NCBI GenBank assembly: GCA_034509755.1
Contig: CM067541.1
Span: 7,180,001-7,244,000 of the forward strand
DNA from: Anisodus tanguticus
Taxonomy: Eukaryota; Streptophyta; Magnoliopsida; Solanales; Solanaceae
DNA: 64,000 nucleotides
Direction: 5' to 3'
Within the stretch, counting starts at the first letter, position 1. Each line of letters starts with the position of its first letter. Below, in pieces: positions 15,001 to 24,505 of the stretch. The notes beneath the pieces were generated by a model, which saw nothing but the letters and a program-made list of their open reading frames with translations, was not told the DNA's origin and made no database searches. The position numbers were made by a program, and so were the translations under genes.

Positions 15001-16092
15001 TAATTGTGTCCATCAAGGCTCGGACAAATGAAAAGGAAATCACCTAGTATTTTCATCATAAAACCTCATGATTCACAACATATAGCCCTGTGATTTGAAC
15101 ATGAGACCTCATGGTTCACAACATATAGCCCTGAGATTTGAACCTAAAACCTCATGGTTCACAACATATAGCCCCGAAATTTGAACATGAGACCTTATGG
15201 TTCACAACATATAACTCGAGATTTGAACATGAGACGTCATGGTTCAACATATAGCCCCGAGATTTAAACCTAAAACCTCATGGTTCACAACATATAGCCC
15301 TAAGATTTGAACATGAAACCTCATGGTTCACAACATATAGCCCTGAGATTTAAACCTAAAACCTCATGGTTCACAACATATAGACCTAAGATTTGAACCT
15401 GAAACCTCATGGTTCACAACATATAGCCCTAAGATTTGAACCTGAAACCTCGTGATTCACAACATATAGCCCCGAGATTTGAACCTAAAATCTCATGATT
15501 CACAACATATAGCCCTGAGATTTGAACCTAAAACCTTATGGTTCACAACATATAGCCTTGAGATTTAAACCTGAGAGTCCATTACAATATTTTTTGTCTA
15601 ATGTTGGCCTAAGAAACCTCATGGTTCACAACATATAGCCCGTTCGTTTTTTTTTTTGGGTGATCATAGTCAGCTTTAGCTTCCCAACATTTTCAGTAAC
15701 TAGAAATTCATTGTTCCAGCTTCAAATGATAATCGTGCGTTACTCTACTCTTCTCCACTTAAATACTATACTATACTCTGATCGATAACTTACTCGTGAT
15801 GTGTGCTTACCAGACATCCCGATGCAATAAGATGCAATAACTAACAAAGCAAATCAATTAACATTATGAAAATTGAGAAAATCAAATAATTAGAGATTCA
15901 AATATACAACAACAACATCTAAACACATGCATAATCCAAAATTATTCAAACATAAATTAAAAAAAAAAAAAAAGAGTGTGAGAACAGTACAGGAAGATCA
16001 GGGATGTAATCAGACAAGTGAGGAACATCTTCAAGGATATAGCCATAATCCCCTTTCACCACCTTCATCTGATAATTACTTTCAGTACCCAT
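80..16092 (-). CDS. PFK: ATP-dependent 6-phosphofructokinase (plant cytosolic type), 3' end beyond the window
   Basis: Phosphorylates fructose 6-phosphate to fructose 1,6-bisphosphate with ATP in glycolysis. Coding exons in gene order: 15991-16092, 8647-8693, 8496-8535, 7516-7578, 7269-7406, 2242-2400, 1732-1785, 1085-1153, 699-828, 80-348. All joins keep frame and use GT-AG, giving about 357 residues. Motifs in order: LEDVPHLSDYIPDLP (exon 1), GGLCPGLNTVIREIV (about residue 100), GGYRGFY, GGDGTQKGA (about 188, nucleotide-binding), PKTIDNDIP (catalytic Asp region), KLMGRYCGFIAMYA, IPESPFYLEG, IAEGAGQ. The start is ATG at 16092, because an in-frame stop lies 12 codons upstream; a second ATG follows at 16068. 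No plastid transit peptide is visible, so a cytosolic isoform is inferred. The remaining C-terminal exons lie left of position 1. Intron 1 (7.3 kb) and intron 5 (4.9 kb) are swollen by retroelements, yet the reading frame is clean, so the gene looks functional. Confidence 0.95.
2830..5710 (-). mobile_element. L1-type LINE fragment (ORF2 reverse transcriptase), in PFK intron 5
   Basis: Broken non-LTR retrotransposon ORF2 in the same orientation as the host gene. The minus strand gives, in order: a linker resembling FFHRVA..NKRRNLIESV (about 5.4-5.2 kb); reverse transcriptase with SSSQNAFVEGRHILD, LDLEKAYDHVNW (4853-4521) and RGLRQGDPLS (4551-4366); a thumb and connection region ending MFNRALLGKWLWRFG (4084-3746); and an RNase/zinc-knuckle tail with VVWKERNKRAFEG (3174-2980). 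A short A run near 2833 marks the 3' end on this strand. The catalytic box after GDPLS is not readable, and frameshifts and stops divide the ORF, so it is dead. The 5' boundary is approximate; target-site duplications were not found. Confidence 0.85.
5965..6262. repeat. Roughly 100-bp direct repeat, two diverged copies
   Basis: Copies at about 5969-6065 and 6165-6260 share TTAGAATG/CACACATCA, then GGTTGT..TCTCCTTATAT and a CTTTTGG(A/G)GTTGAG ending, spaced about 195 bp apart. They lie in PFK intron 5 upstream of the LINE. They may be remnants of a small LTR-type element; no coding sequence is associated. Confidence 0.45.
6923..6940. repeat. Mononucleotide run (G)18
   Basis: Eighteen consecutive G on the plus strand in PFK intron 5. 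A (C)14 run lies at 5148-5161. Both lengths are prone to sequencing error. Confidence 0.9.
7849..7935 (-). repeat. Possible 3' end of a LINE/SINE relic
   Basis: A T-run followed by AAGGTAAGATTTAATTAATAAAGG has the shape of the antisense 3' end of a poly(A) retroposon, and resembles the T-run plus AGTAAAAGGTTTCATTGATAA at the LINE 3' end near 2835. It lies in the PFK intron between exons 4 and 3. No coding part or target-site duplication was found. Confidence 0.3.
9203..9509 (+). repeat. 5' LTR of the PFK-intron copia element
   Basis: 307 bp, TG...CA termini. Near its start is a perfect 18-bp inverted repeat (arms 9220-9237 and 9247-9264, 9-nt loop). It contains 16 bp absent from the 3' LTR, flanked by a repeated CCCATC. 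Confidence 0.93.
9702..10484 (+). pseudogene. copia gag (UBN2-type), truncated by a stop
   Basis: Capsid protein of the PFK-intron element. The likely start is ATG 9702 (MVSNIKNNIPIALEMENVQY); the frame is open from 9555. Conserved gag features are VTWAELFKIH, AMATWNRLRDIFQDN, FPNVSAYCKKLKELASQL, NRLVLQLVAGLSEAYNGV and LTLEEAGLA, then a Gly/Arg/Asn-rich basic tail in place of a clear zinc knuckle. It ends at TAG 10482. The Gly/Pro-rich continuation (GQPNFRPNNQ.. GPTSTHTDIEAAMHTLG) is in another frame at 10484-10762, so gag is cut from pol by a frameshift. Confidence 0.85.
10763..13878 (+). pseudogene. copia pol (protease, integrase, RT, RNase H), frameshifted
   Basis: Protease DTGATTHMTSDQG at about 10783, where one G appears lost at the expected Met-Asp junction so the frame changes beside the active site. 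Gag-pre-integrase LWHARLGHPDLL follows at about 11185. The integrase core has HSDLW, QCDNDKKYDN and KAERKIRSINN for the DDE residues, with a compensating frameshift pair around 11735-11810. RT runs from about 12430 with LDVKNAFLHGDL, SLYGLKQSPRVWY and the catalytic LYVDDI at about 12979. A TAA at 13135 replaces the Gln expected in LSQRKYA. RNase H (SYTDVDWGGCSDTRLSTSGY, SSAEVEYRG, TKHIEMDIHFVREKV) ends at 13878. Confidence 0.88.
13934..14224 (+). repeat. 3' LTR of the PFK-intron copia element
   Basis: 291 bp, partner of 9203-9509. The inverted repeat persists with one mismatch (arms 13951-13968 and 13978-13995). It lacks the 16-bp segment of the 5' LTR. Confidence 0.93.
14905..15660 (-). mobile_element. 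tRNA-derived SINE with an internally expanded head, in PFK intron 1
   Basis: On the minus strand 15060-14905 reads like a SINE body I associate with Solanaceae: GAGCCTTGATGGACACAATT, GGTACCTGTGCTGGTGGGAG, GGAATTAGTCGAG, then an end near CACGATTATCAAAA. Upstream (15056-15645) is the 43-bp array whose every unit contains a tRNA B-box-like GGTTCAAATCT. I infer a SINE whose B-box region was tandemly amplified. The family is assigned from memory, and target-site duplications were not identified. Confidence 0.6.
15056..15645. repeat. 43-bp minisatellite, about 13 copies
   Basis: The unit on the plus strand contains CCTCATGGTTCACAACATAT followed by AGCCC(T/C)GAGATTTGAACCT. The core TTCACAACATATAG occurs about 13 times at 41-46-bp spacing with scattered substitutions (for example near 15070, 15116, 15158, 15285, 15371, 15455, 15542), and a last partial unit lies at about 15605-15645 after a break. 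It lies 0.3 kb downstream of PFK exon 1 in intron 1. Confidence 0.93.
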
Positions 16093-16516
16093 ATCTTTCC
16101 AAATATTACAAAATAGAATCAAAATTTATCTGAAAAATACAATAACAAATGAACAAGAGAAGTGTGTGTGTGTATATACACCGAGATTAGTTTTTTGGTT
16201 CGTGTGAGAAGAAACTGGAATTCAGGGGTAGGGACTGTAATAGTAAAGAATCTTTGGTTGCAGTAAAGCACGCGAATTGGGGATTCCACCTCACCGCGTA
16301 GTAAATACTAAATAGTGAAAATATAGGGAGGAAAAAGTAAAGGGAGCAAAAAGCGAGTACTAATTTGTCAAAAAGGGAAGTCAAATAAAAACAGAAGGCG
16401 AGTCCGATTGTTTTTTTTTCTAGAGAGCATGAAAACAGACGGCTTAGGGACGGGTCGGCTGGCGGCATTTATCATATCACTCCAAATTTTTTTGTACTCC
16501 AAAAAAATTTATGCAT

Positions 16517-16880
16517 CTCCGTCTCAAAATAGTTATCAAGTTTAAAATATTAATAAATATAAATTTTTAGCTATTTTATCCTTTTAAAATAATTTACTAT
16601 ATTATTTCTCTCAAGAAATACACACTCTTTTTCTGTCTTATTTTTTGTGCACTTTTCGCTTTACGAGATTCAAACTGCATAAATTTTTTTAGTATTTTAA
16701 AATATTTTTCACCAAATTGATATGATAAAAATTGCAATTTATAATATTTTTCGTGTAGTTTTCAAATATATAAATTTTAATATTAAAATATTAAGTTAAT
16801 CTAACCAATTTTAGCTTCAAAATTTGATCAAGTTGACTCTCGAAAAGCGAAAAGTGTCACATAATTTGAGACGGTAGGAG
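16517..16880. mobile_element. Stowaway-like MITE just upstream of PFK
   Basis: Terminal inverted repeats CTCCGTCTCAAAAT (left) and ATAATTTGAGACGGTAGGAG (right), AT-rich interior, no coding capacity, about 0.36 kb. It is roughly 0.4 kb upstream of the PFK start codon, in the probable promoter region. Confidence 0.7.
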
Positions 16881-16884
16881 TATT

Positions 16885-17695
16885 ATATATCCATATCAAC
16901 TCCACAATGATACCCCTGTTAAATAATTAATATAGAGATAAAATAATAAAATACTTCATTTTATCTTGTTTTTTTTTAAAATGACAAATATTCTGAGACT
17001 AATATTTTTAGTAAGGACGACAAATATTAGAATTTAAGGGTTGGCTTAGTTTGACAATAAATTATGCAAAAATTAATGAATTAATAATGAAGAAATTCTT
17101 TTTCACTGATTATATGAATTATAAAGCAATAGTTATTTTTCGATGGTGTGCCTATTCCGACCTATTTTAACGCAAGATGAAGGATTTGTTATATTAAAAT
17201 TATTATACATGACATACTTTTAAGGTTTGCGTACACTATACTTCTTCAAATTCCATGTTGTAGAATTACACTTGATACGTTGTTGTTATTGTTGTTGTAT
17301 AGTTTAATATATATGTCTTCTTCTTTTTAAGTTGCAAGAAGTTTCTATTTTATCTTGGGTGACTTCAAGGGTACTTTGTCATTTTTAATATTTTATTGTG
17401 TACATTAGGATTCTTAATATATAGTATGTATTATTTTATATTCTATCTCTCATAGATAATATATATATTTTTTTAATAATTCGGGTATTACCTCGGAATA
17501 AAAGTAAAATGGTAAAGAAATAATTTATATGTTATGTTATGTTCTGTATATAGATTAATATATTATTCTCATAAATAATACATTAACTTATGTTTTAGTG
17601 TTTGGTAGGTAAGTATAAAGATATTATCTTTAAAGTATTTATATACTAATATAAAAAAAAATATGGGGGTGGATTGACTTTTTTTAAATTTGAAA
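16885..17695. other. AT-rich intergenic stretch, no feature seen
   Basis: Very AT-rich with short TATATA tracts. I see no conserved ORF, RNA gene or repeat end. Confidence 0.6.
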
Positions 17696-17699
17696 AAGG

Positions 17700-18190
17700 C
17701 ATTCTGATCAATTATTAATCAAATCAAAGTTGAGTACATCATGAATCAAAGATAGGGGATCTAGTATCCACTCCATAGCATCAGATATAGAAACCGAAGC
17801 CCGAGCTAATAAATGGGCACACTGGTTCGCTGATCTTTTAACGAAAGACAAAGAAATAGATGTAAAGCCACACATGAGTGCTTTACAATCATGAATAATA
17901 ACATCAAAATAAGAGTTATCGCCATAAGATTTCTCCAATAATTATTTAACCAAAAGGATGTCGATCTCCACAATAATTAATGTTGATGTGAAGTGCTCAT
18001 TTAGCCAGCTCAATGTTACTCAAACACCAAAAGCTTCGGCCATTAGTGAGTCATGTGGTCTATCTAACCGACTAGAGCGACCTTTGAGGAAGTTTCCATG
18101 AGAATTACGGACTAGCATGCCGACTCCTACTACTCTTGAAGCAAGATAAAAAGAAGCATCAATGTTGCATTTAAGGATATTCTCATTAGG
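17700..18190 (-). pseudogene. RNase H-like (RVT_3) fragment of a plant LINE
   Basis: Minus-strand reading shows a decayed RNase H-like domain: NIDASFYLASR..GVGMLVRN near 18160-18090, MAEAFGV near 18040, then the long stretch 17938-17708 with LSFVKRSANQCAHLLARASV. This order (D-A-S start, alanine-glutamate helix, ANQ.AH.LAR motif) is the C-terminal RNase H-like module of plant LINE ORF2 proteins. Stops interrupt the first half. No RT is attached. Confidence 0.7.
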
Positions 18191-18397
18191 AGAAAATCAT
18201 TAAGTTGCAAAGACATTTTGGATTGACTTTTAAAAAAGGACGTATAAGCTAACAGCTAAAAGTTATAAGTTAAAAATATTTTTATCTTTCCCAAACACTA
18301 TAAAAAATGAAAGAAAGAGCTTAAAAACTACTTCGGCCAAAAAGTTCTTAAAATAAATCAATTCAAACACTCTCTTACTCATTAGGTGTTTATTCTT

Positions 18398-18606
18398 TAA
18401 AGGAATATGTTCCTTGATTTTATTCATCAATAATGTACAATATACATAGTAGTACAAGAATATCTAAACTAGGTAACTAATCAACCTAATTACAATAGGA
18501 AATATAATTCTACATAAAATAGGAGACCTAATTACAATAGGAATACAATTCTACCTAAAATAAGATATATACAATTAATGTAAGAATATTTGGTGAATTT
18601 CTATTA
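18398..18606 (-). repeat. 3' LTR of the deleted copia element
   Basis: 209 bp, repeated at 21640-21847 with few differences. Termini here are TAAT...TTTA on the element strand, or possibly TGTAAT...TTCA; mutations blur the exact ends. Confidence 0.85.
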
Positions 18607-18609
18607 CAT

Positions 18610-20680
18610 CCCCGCAGTCGAAGCGGAAGGCTCATGAACACTGAGACTGCCTCGAAAATCATCAAACAATATGCGCGGAAGTCCTTTGGTGAAGATGTCG
18701 TCAATCTAATATCTAGAAGGAACATGAAGGACACGAACTTGACCATGAGCCACTTTTTCGCGAACAAAATGAATGTCCATCTCAATGTGTTTGGAGCGCT
18801 GATGTTGGATGGGATTGCCGGAAAGATATATCGCACTAATATTGTCGCAGTAGACATGTGTTGCCTTTTAAGTTGGGCAGTGAAGCTCAAGTAGAAGGTT
18901 ACAGATCCAACAAGACTCAGAGACGACGTTGGCTACACTTATGTACTCTACTTCGACACTAGATTAGAATAGTGTAGGTTGCCTTTTAAAAGACCAAAAT
19001 AATAGGTTACCTCCGAGGAAAATGCAATAACCAGATGTGGAGCGTTGGGTGTCAGGATATCCATCTCAGTCAGCATCAGAATAAGCAGTGAGACAAGTGA
19101 GTGCGGACCTGTATAGATGTAAGCCGAAGTGAAGTGTGCCCTGGACGTATCGTAAAATACGTTTGAGGGCATGCATGTGTGCTTCCGTCGGATTGTGCAT
19201 GTGCAATAGATTTATTGCACAATATAGGATATGTCTGATCTCGTGAATGTGAGGTACTGCAGGGCCCAACCAGGCTACGATAGTGAGTCGGGTCTGAATA
19301 CAGAGCTTGGAATTGGTGTCCACTAGCATGTAGGATGGCTTGCAAAATGTCATGATTGCACGGTCAATGATCTCTTCGGTGTATTTCTTCTGACATAGAA
19401 ATAGGATGTCAGAATGGCAAGTGAAATAGATGCCCAAGAAATAACTCAGGGGCCCTAAATCCTTCATAGCAAACTCATATGAAAGGAGAGACATAATGGA
19501 CCAGCGGATGGCATCAGATGATGTGGCGATGATGATGTCATCAACATATAATAAGAGGTAAGCCATGTCTGGACCCTTGTTGTAGATGAACAGGGAATGA
19601 TCGGATTTGCTGTGTGAAAACCGATAGATGAGACATAATCGGCGAACCGTTGGTACCATGCTCGAGGAGCCTGTTTCAGTCTATAGAGCGATTTTCACAA
19701 TAGACACACATAATCTGGATAAATAGGATCCCTGAAACCCATAGGCTGATGCATATACACTATTTCATGAAGATCCTCATGTAAGAAAATATTATTGACA
19801 TCAAGTTAATGAATGGGCAAAGACTTGGATAGGGCAATGCTGAGGACGGTTCAGATGGTTGTGGGCTTTACGACCATGCTAAACGTTTTATCACAATCCA
19901 TTCCCACTTGTTGAGACCTACCATCACCTACAAGACGGGCCTTGTACCTCTCAAAAGAATCATCATATTTATTTTTATGTCTAAAAATTCATATAGAATG
20001 AATAATGTTAGCATCAGGTGGACGGGGTACTAGGTTCCACATCTTATTATCAATAAGAGCATTATATTCGTCAATCATTGCGGCTTTCTAATTTGGGTCA
20101 AACAAGGCATCTTTCGGATTACGAGGGATAGGAGAAGGGACAACTGAAACGGATAGGTTAAACAACCGTTTAGGTTTGGAAATTCTGTGCATGGCACGGG
20201 TTTCCATTGTCTGAGAGCGTGCCTCGGGACGTGGGATGGGAGGAGGGGGTGTTGTGAAACTTCCCATAAGAGGAGGAAGGGCAGGGGTCGCAGGATCGAT
20301 TGGCCGAGGCTCGATTTGCCGAGAGGTGGTTGCAATATCACCATGAGACGGGATGTTCTAAGCCACCGTCGGTGAAACTGGGTGGGTAGCGTATTCCAGA
20401 CTGACTGTGGTATGTTCGGGTACCGGGGACTGGGACGTCGAATTATGTAAATGATGAATTAGACGGGAGTTCATGCCATTAATTAGAAAGTCGTAGGAAT
20501 GCCGAAGTGACGAGTTTAGTGAGGCAAAAGGAAATTGAGGCTCATCAAATAGGACATGGCGTGAAATAATTATTTTACTACTTGATAAGTCATAGCAAAA
20601 GTAATCACGATGATTGGGGGGGGGTAACCCGAAACACACACGGAGAAGATCGGGGTTGGAGTTTGTAAGTGGTCAGATAG
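18610..20680 (-). pseudogene. copia post-integrase region, RT and RNase H, broken
   Basis: Minus strand: SSSKIIISRHVLFDEPQFPF (20639-20358), the segment just after the copia integrase core. The RT N-terminal part (20344-19700) is broken by stops. Then 19659-19066 with SHSKSDHSLFIYNKG, LLYVDDIIIATSS (catalytic YVDD), FAMKDLGPLSYFLGI, MHALKRILRYVQGTLHFGLH and the start of RNase H (TAYSDAD). RNase H continues frameshifted to about 18640, where TKHIEMDIHFVREK-like sequence is still recognisable. Confidence 0.8.
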
Positions 20681-20699
20681 AGAGGAAATGAATTAATAA

Positions 20700-21530
20700 T
20701 GAAGAAATTCGTTTACACTCTACAATTGTTGCGGTCGATCCTCCTGGTGCGGGTCCTTCGGGTCGGCCGGTTGTTACAGTTGTCAGGCACATTGCGTGTC
20801 CTTGGGTCAGGGGTGCTGGCTGTCGAAATTGGAGGCCCTACCGTCGGCGGAGGGCCCGACGGTGGTGGTGAGGGTAGCGTCTGCAATGCTGGCCTGAGTG
20901 GTGTTGCGTTTGATTTTCGGGTTTCCTCAAGAATTAGCTTTGAACGGGTCTCATAAAACGGTGGTAACGACGTGCATTGCTGAAGGATGGTAGCAACGCC
21001 ATCATAGGATTCGTTCAAGCCTGCAATAAGTTGCATGACCAATCGTTGATTAGTGACTGGTGCGCCAACGTTGGAGAGTTGGTCGGCAAACATCTTGAGT
21101 TCTTGACAATACGAAGATACGTTTGGAAAATCGTCCTGATGAACGTCCTTGAACTGATTTTCAAGGTATGACGTTTTGTTGTCGTGAAAAATACTTTCCA
21201 AACGTTCCCATATTTGGTGGGCAGTGGCATCGGTATCAATGTTTTGTGCAACAGATCATTAGAGATCGTGTCGTATATCCATTAGAAGACAACGTCATCC
21301 AAACGAGACCAAAGTGTATCATCAGAAGTCGAAGTCAAGGGTGGGTCTGTGGACTTCGATTTAGGAGGGATGATGTGGTTGATAACTTCGTAAACACGAT
21401 AATAGATTTTGAAGAGTTCCGCCCACGAGGAGTATTGACCATTTTCCATCTCAAGAGTCACATGGATAAAAAATTTAATATTGTTGACTTGGGTGCATGA
21501 TGAAAATTGGTTTTGTCAGCCATGGATAAT
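20700..21530 (-). pseudogene. copia gag (UBN2-type), broken
   Basis: Best frame 21201-20713: SYLENQFKDVHQDDFPNVSS, YCQELKMFADQLSNVGAPVT, RLVMQLIAGLNESYDGVATI, then a Pro-rich tail ending in Arg/Asn-rich residues. The N-terminal part (21530-21200) is frameshifted. It ends abruptly at about 20705-20690, where the next recognisable protein is already beyond the integrase core, marking the internal deletion junction. Confidence 0.8.
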
Positions 21531-21639
21531 GAAATTTATGAGGAAAAGAGAGAGGGAGTGGCCGAAAAAAAAACTAGGGTTGTCGTGGGGGTCGGCGGCG
21601 TGGTGGGTATTTTTGTGTAAGATTAGGCTACTGATACCA

Positions 21640-21847
21640 TAAATGAATATGTTCCTTGATTTTATTCATCAATAATGTACAATATATATATAGTAGTAGA
21701 AGAATATCTAAACTAGGTAACTAATCAACCTAATTACAATAGGATAATTCTACCTAAAATAGGAGACCTAATTACCATAAGAATACAATTCTACCTAAAA
21801 TAAGAGATATACAATTAATGTAAGAATATTTGGTGAATATTCTATTA
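21640..21847 (-). repeat. 5' LTR of the deleted copia element
   Basis: 208-bp partner of 18398-18606, with a slightly longer TATATA tract. Confidence 0.85.
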
Positions 21848-21852
21848 TTCTT

Positions 21853-23154
21853 TACCGATTGTTACTTCTTTTTCATTAAGTTCTTATTCTTTTTTATTAA
21901 GCTATACTTTTTCATTAAATATTTCTTCCTCCTCATTATAAGTGTTGTTTCTTCTTTACGATAGTGTTTCCTATCCTTTTATGTAGAAATATATTATATT
22001 TAAAGTATTTTCAGTGTCACTACGCGTCACTCTCTGATATTGAGCAACAAGAACTTAACTTATACATACATGGTTAAATAATGTAGCAATTGTTAATTGG
22101 ATAAATTAGTAAAGAGACCCGAATAAAATGATTAAAAGTGCATCACTTTAATTAATTAAAGGTCCAATATATATACATAATAAGATTTATCATAAGAACC
22201 ACAATCTAGATTTATTTATTTTTTTGGTTTATCCACACATTATCTAATTTTGCTAGTGTTGAGACCCACTTAAATTCACATTTATGCCGGAAGCTCCTAT
22301 TTAAAATATTTTCTAACAAAAATAATTCTATACTTTTCAAAACTCAATTAAGAAATATCGAATTAAGAACGTAGGAATAGCTAAGAGTAGAGAAAATTAT
22401 CAAAGTGGTCCTTAATGTATGAGGGTTGAATTATTTTAATCTTTTATATATACCACATAAGTGAAATAGTTCTTAATATATAGAAAAATGATCATTTTAG
22501 TCATTCATATATACTACACGAACCGACATAATTCGTAATGTATAGAAAAAGTGATAATTTTAGTCCGTCATATATATCACATAATCAAATTAGTCTTTAA
22601 TGTATGAAAAAGATTATTATAGTCCTAAACCTTAAAAATAACGATGTGAGTCAGAAAATCAATCAAGTTTAACCAACCACTCACGTATGAGAAGCAAAAA
22701 CTATCATTTCCCTACCGCACTACCGTAGGCGCCTGCAACATTGGAGTATACATATTTCTTGCTTTTCGTATAACATATTTTTTGTTTTTGCAACAAGAGA
22801 TACAAATAGGTTATGATTTCAAAAGCAAAAATATATATTGATTATTGGTACAAAATTTTTCATTAAATATAGCAAAAGTTGACCTTTCTTCTTATCATAT
22901 AAGATTTGATTATGGCCAAAAGGTTTTACTCTCATTTTTTATATTCTTATACAACTCACATGAGTTATTGATTAAACTTAATAATAGAATTTTAACTTGC
23001 ACCGTTGTTTTTAAGGTTTAGAAATAAAATTGTCATTTTTTCATACACGAATAACTTTTCTGTTACGATATATATATAAAGAACTAAAATTTTCATATGC
23101 AAATGACTATTTTGATTATGTTGTAAATATTAATGAATATCCATTAATTGGATA
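21853..23154. other. AT-rich intergenic stretch with a short tandem repeat
   Basis: No gene or RNA seen. At about 22405-22630 a roughly 70-bp unit recurs about three times: (A/T)CATATATA(C/T)(C/A)ACA, then TTAATGTATAGAAAAA, then ATTTTAGTC. Confidence 0.6.
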
Positions 23155-23342
23155 TGTTAGTATCTTAACTTGGCTACCCAGGCCAAGTTGGCTAACTTGG
23201 TCACCAAGTTACTTGGCCAAGCAACTCCTCTTATAAATAGGAGTTCATTTGTTGTATTACAGATTAATTTGAAGTTGAATAATATATCAGTTTCTTTCTC
23301 TATATGTGTTTTTTATGTATATATTTTATAATCTTTATTTCA
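23155..23342 (+). repeat. Probable 5' LTR of the decayed copia element
   Basis: 188 bp, TG...CA ends, internal GGCCAAGTTGGCTAACTTGG repeats and a TATA-like TATAAATAGGAG. No second copy in the window, so the call rests on termini and position. Confidence 0.5.
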
Positions 23343-24139
23343 TAACACGTTATCAACACAATCTATCATAATGAGCAAATATATCTAAAAGAACTAAGCG
23401 AATTGGTTCAAAAATTGGTAGAACGTACCATAATATAGATACGGGAGATCTATATCATTTGGTAGTTTTTCACTTTGTCAAAATTGAATTTATGGTGTGC
23501 TATTTGTATGAGTCACTACCAGAGCTTGAAGAACCACACGTAGCCTCACTAGAAATGGATGAGAAGTTTGATTTTGCTGTTTCTTTTTACGGTGAAAAAA
23601 TAAATTTAATTGATGCTAAATTCCTTCAGATGTGTTCGTGATTTTCTCTGCTAAATTGAGTTACGTGGGTTGTTTCTTTTTGGTGACTCATCTGAAGGTA
23701 TTCAAATCCTTGACAAATATTCAATTAATTTTGACGTACGAACTTTTGGTCCTATAGTTCATAGTTTGTCAAAGAAGTACAAATCTCATGTTGCTTCATA
23801 TTAGCTTCGAAAGCAATAATTACTTTGAAGTATGGTATACTCTTAAAGACATGTTAGACATTATATGTATGACTCGATTTGCTCCTGCAGTAGTAATATC
23901 TTAAAAGAGATTTTGAGTTATTACAATTTGATATGTTTAAGGCACGTTCAGATAATTATGTTTCATTCCCGAAGAATGAGACCTTTTAATAAATGTTAAA
24001 AATACAGATCATTCCATGAAGTGAATGTAATATTATATAATAAAGCCTATAATATAAAAGTACATTTTGTTTTGAAGATATCACGACTTATTTCCAGAAG
24101 ATGTAGAATAATTGAGAATAAATATTCTGAATATTCTAT

Positions 24140-24505
24140 ACTTTACTCATGAAGTAGTAAACTCATAAATTTGTTATGGAAGTAGCAAACATTAAACTCT
24201 ACTTTCGAAGTAGTAGAACTTTGAACTCTACTCCCGAAGTAGTAGAACTATACTCCTGAAGTAGTAGAACTTTGTAATCTACTCCCGAAGTAGTAGAACT
24301 CTGAAATTTGCTCTTGAAGTAGTAAATATTGTGAAATCTACTTCTGAAGTAGTAGGATTCTGAATTTACTCCTGAAGTCGTAAATATTATCTGAAATCTA
24401 CTCCCAAAATAGTAAGACTCTGAAATCTACTCCTGAAGTGGTACAACTTTGAAATTTACTCCTGAAGTAGTAAATTTGAAACTTAATCTTGAAGTAGTAA
24501 GGCAT
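24140..24505 (+). repeat. About 12 tandem copies of a roughly 30-bp unit built on CTACTCCCGAAGTAGTA
   Basis: CTACTC(C/T)(C/T)GAAGTAGTA recurs with short variable spacers (AACTTTGAA, AACTCTGAAAT and similar). Each unit is an imperfect palindrome (CTACT...AGTAG). It lies between the LTR and integrase remnants of the decayed copia element, where gag would be expected. No persistent reading frame crosses it. Confidence 0.9.

Larger units (their letters stand above)
18398..21847 (-). mobile_element. Internally deleted Ty1/copia element, minus strand
   Basis: 3.45 kb between direct LTRs (18398-18606 and 21640-21847). On the minus strand the primer-binding site TGGTATCAGTAGCC directly follows the 5' LTR at about 21639, and a purine-rich CTGCGGGGATG precedes the 3' LTR. 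TTCTT flanks both ends (18393-18397, 21848-21852), a candidate 5-bp target-site duplication. Gag, a piece after the integrase core, RT and RNase H are present; protease and the integrase core are gone. Gag resembles that of the 9203-14224 element (FPNVS.YC..LK, NVGAPVTN.RLV.QL.AGL), so they are related. Confidence 0.9.

Noticed and set aside
15056..15645. CRISPR-like array
   Set aside because: Units are contiguous tandem copies without unique spacers, in a plant intron; same for 24140-24505.
16187..16468. 93-codon minus-strand ORF upstream of PFK
   Set aside because: Position fits the PFK 5' UTR or promoter; no conserved features; the PFK start at 16092 is in another reading context.
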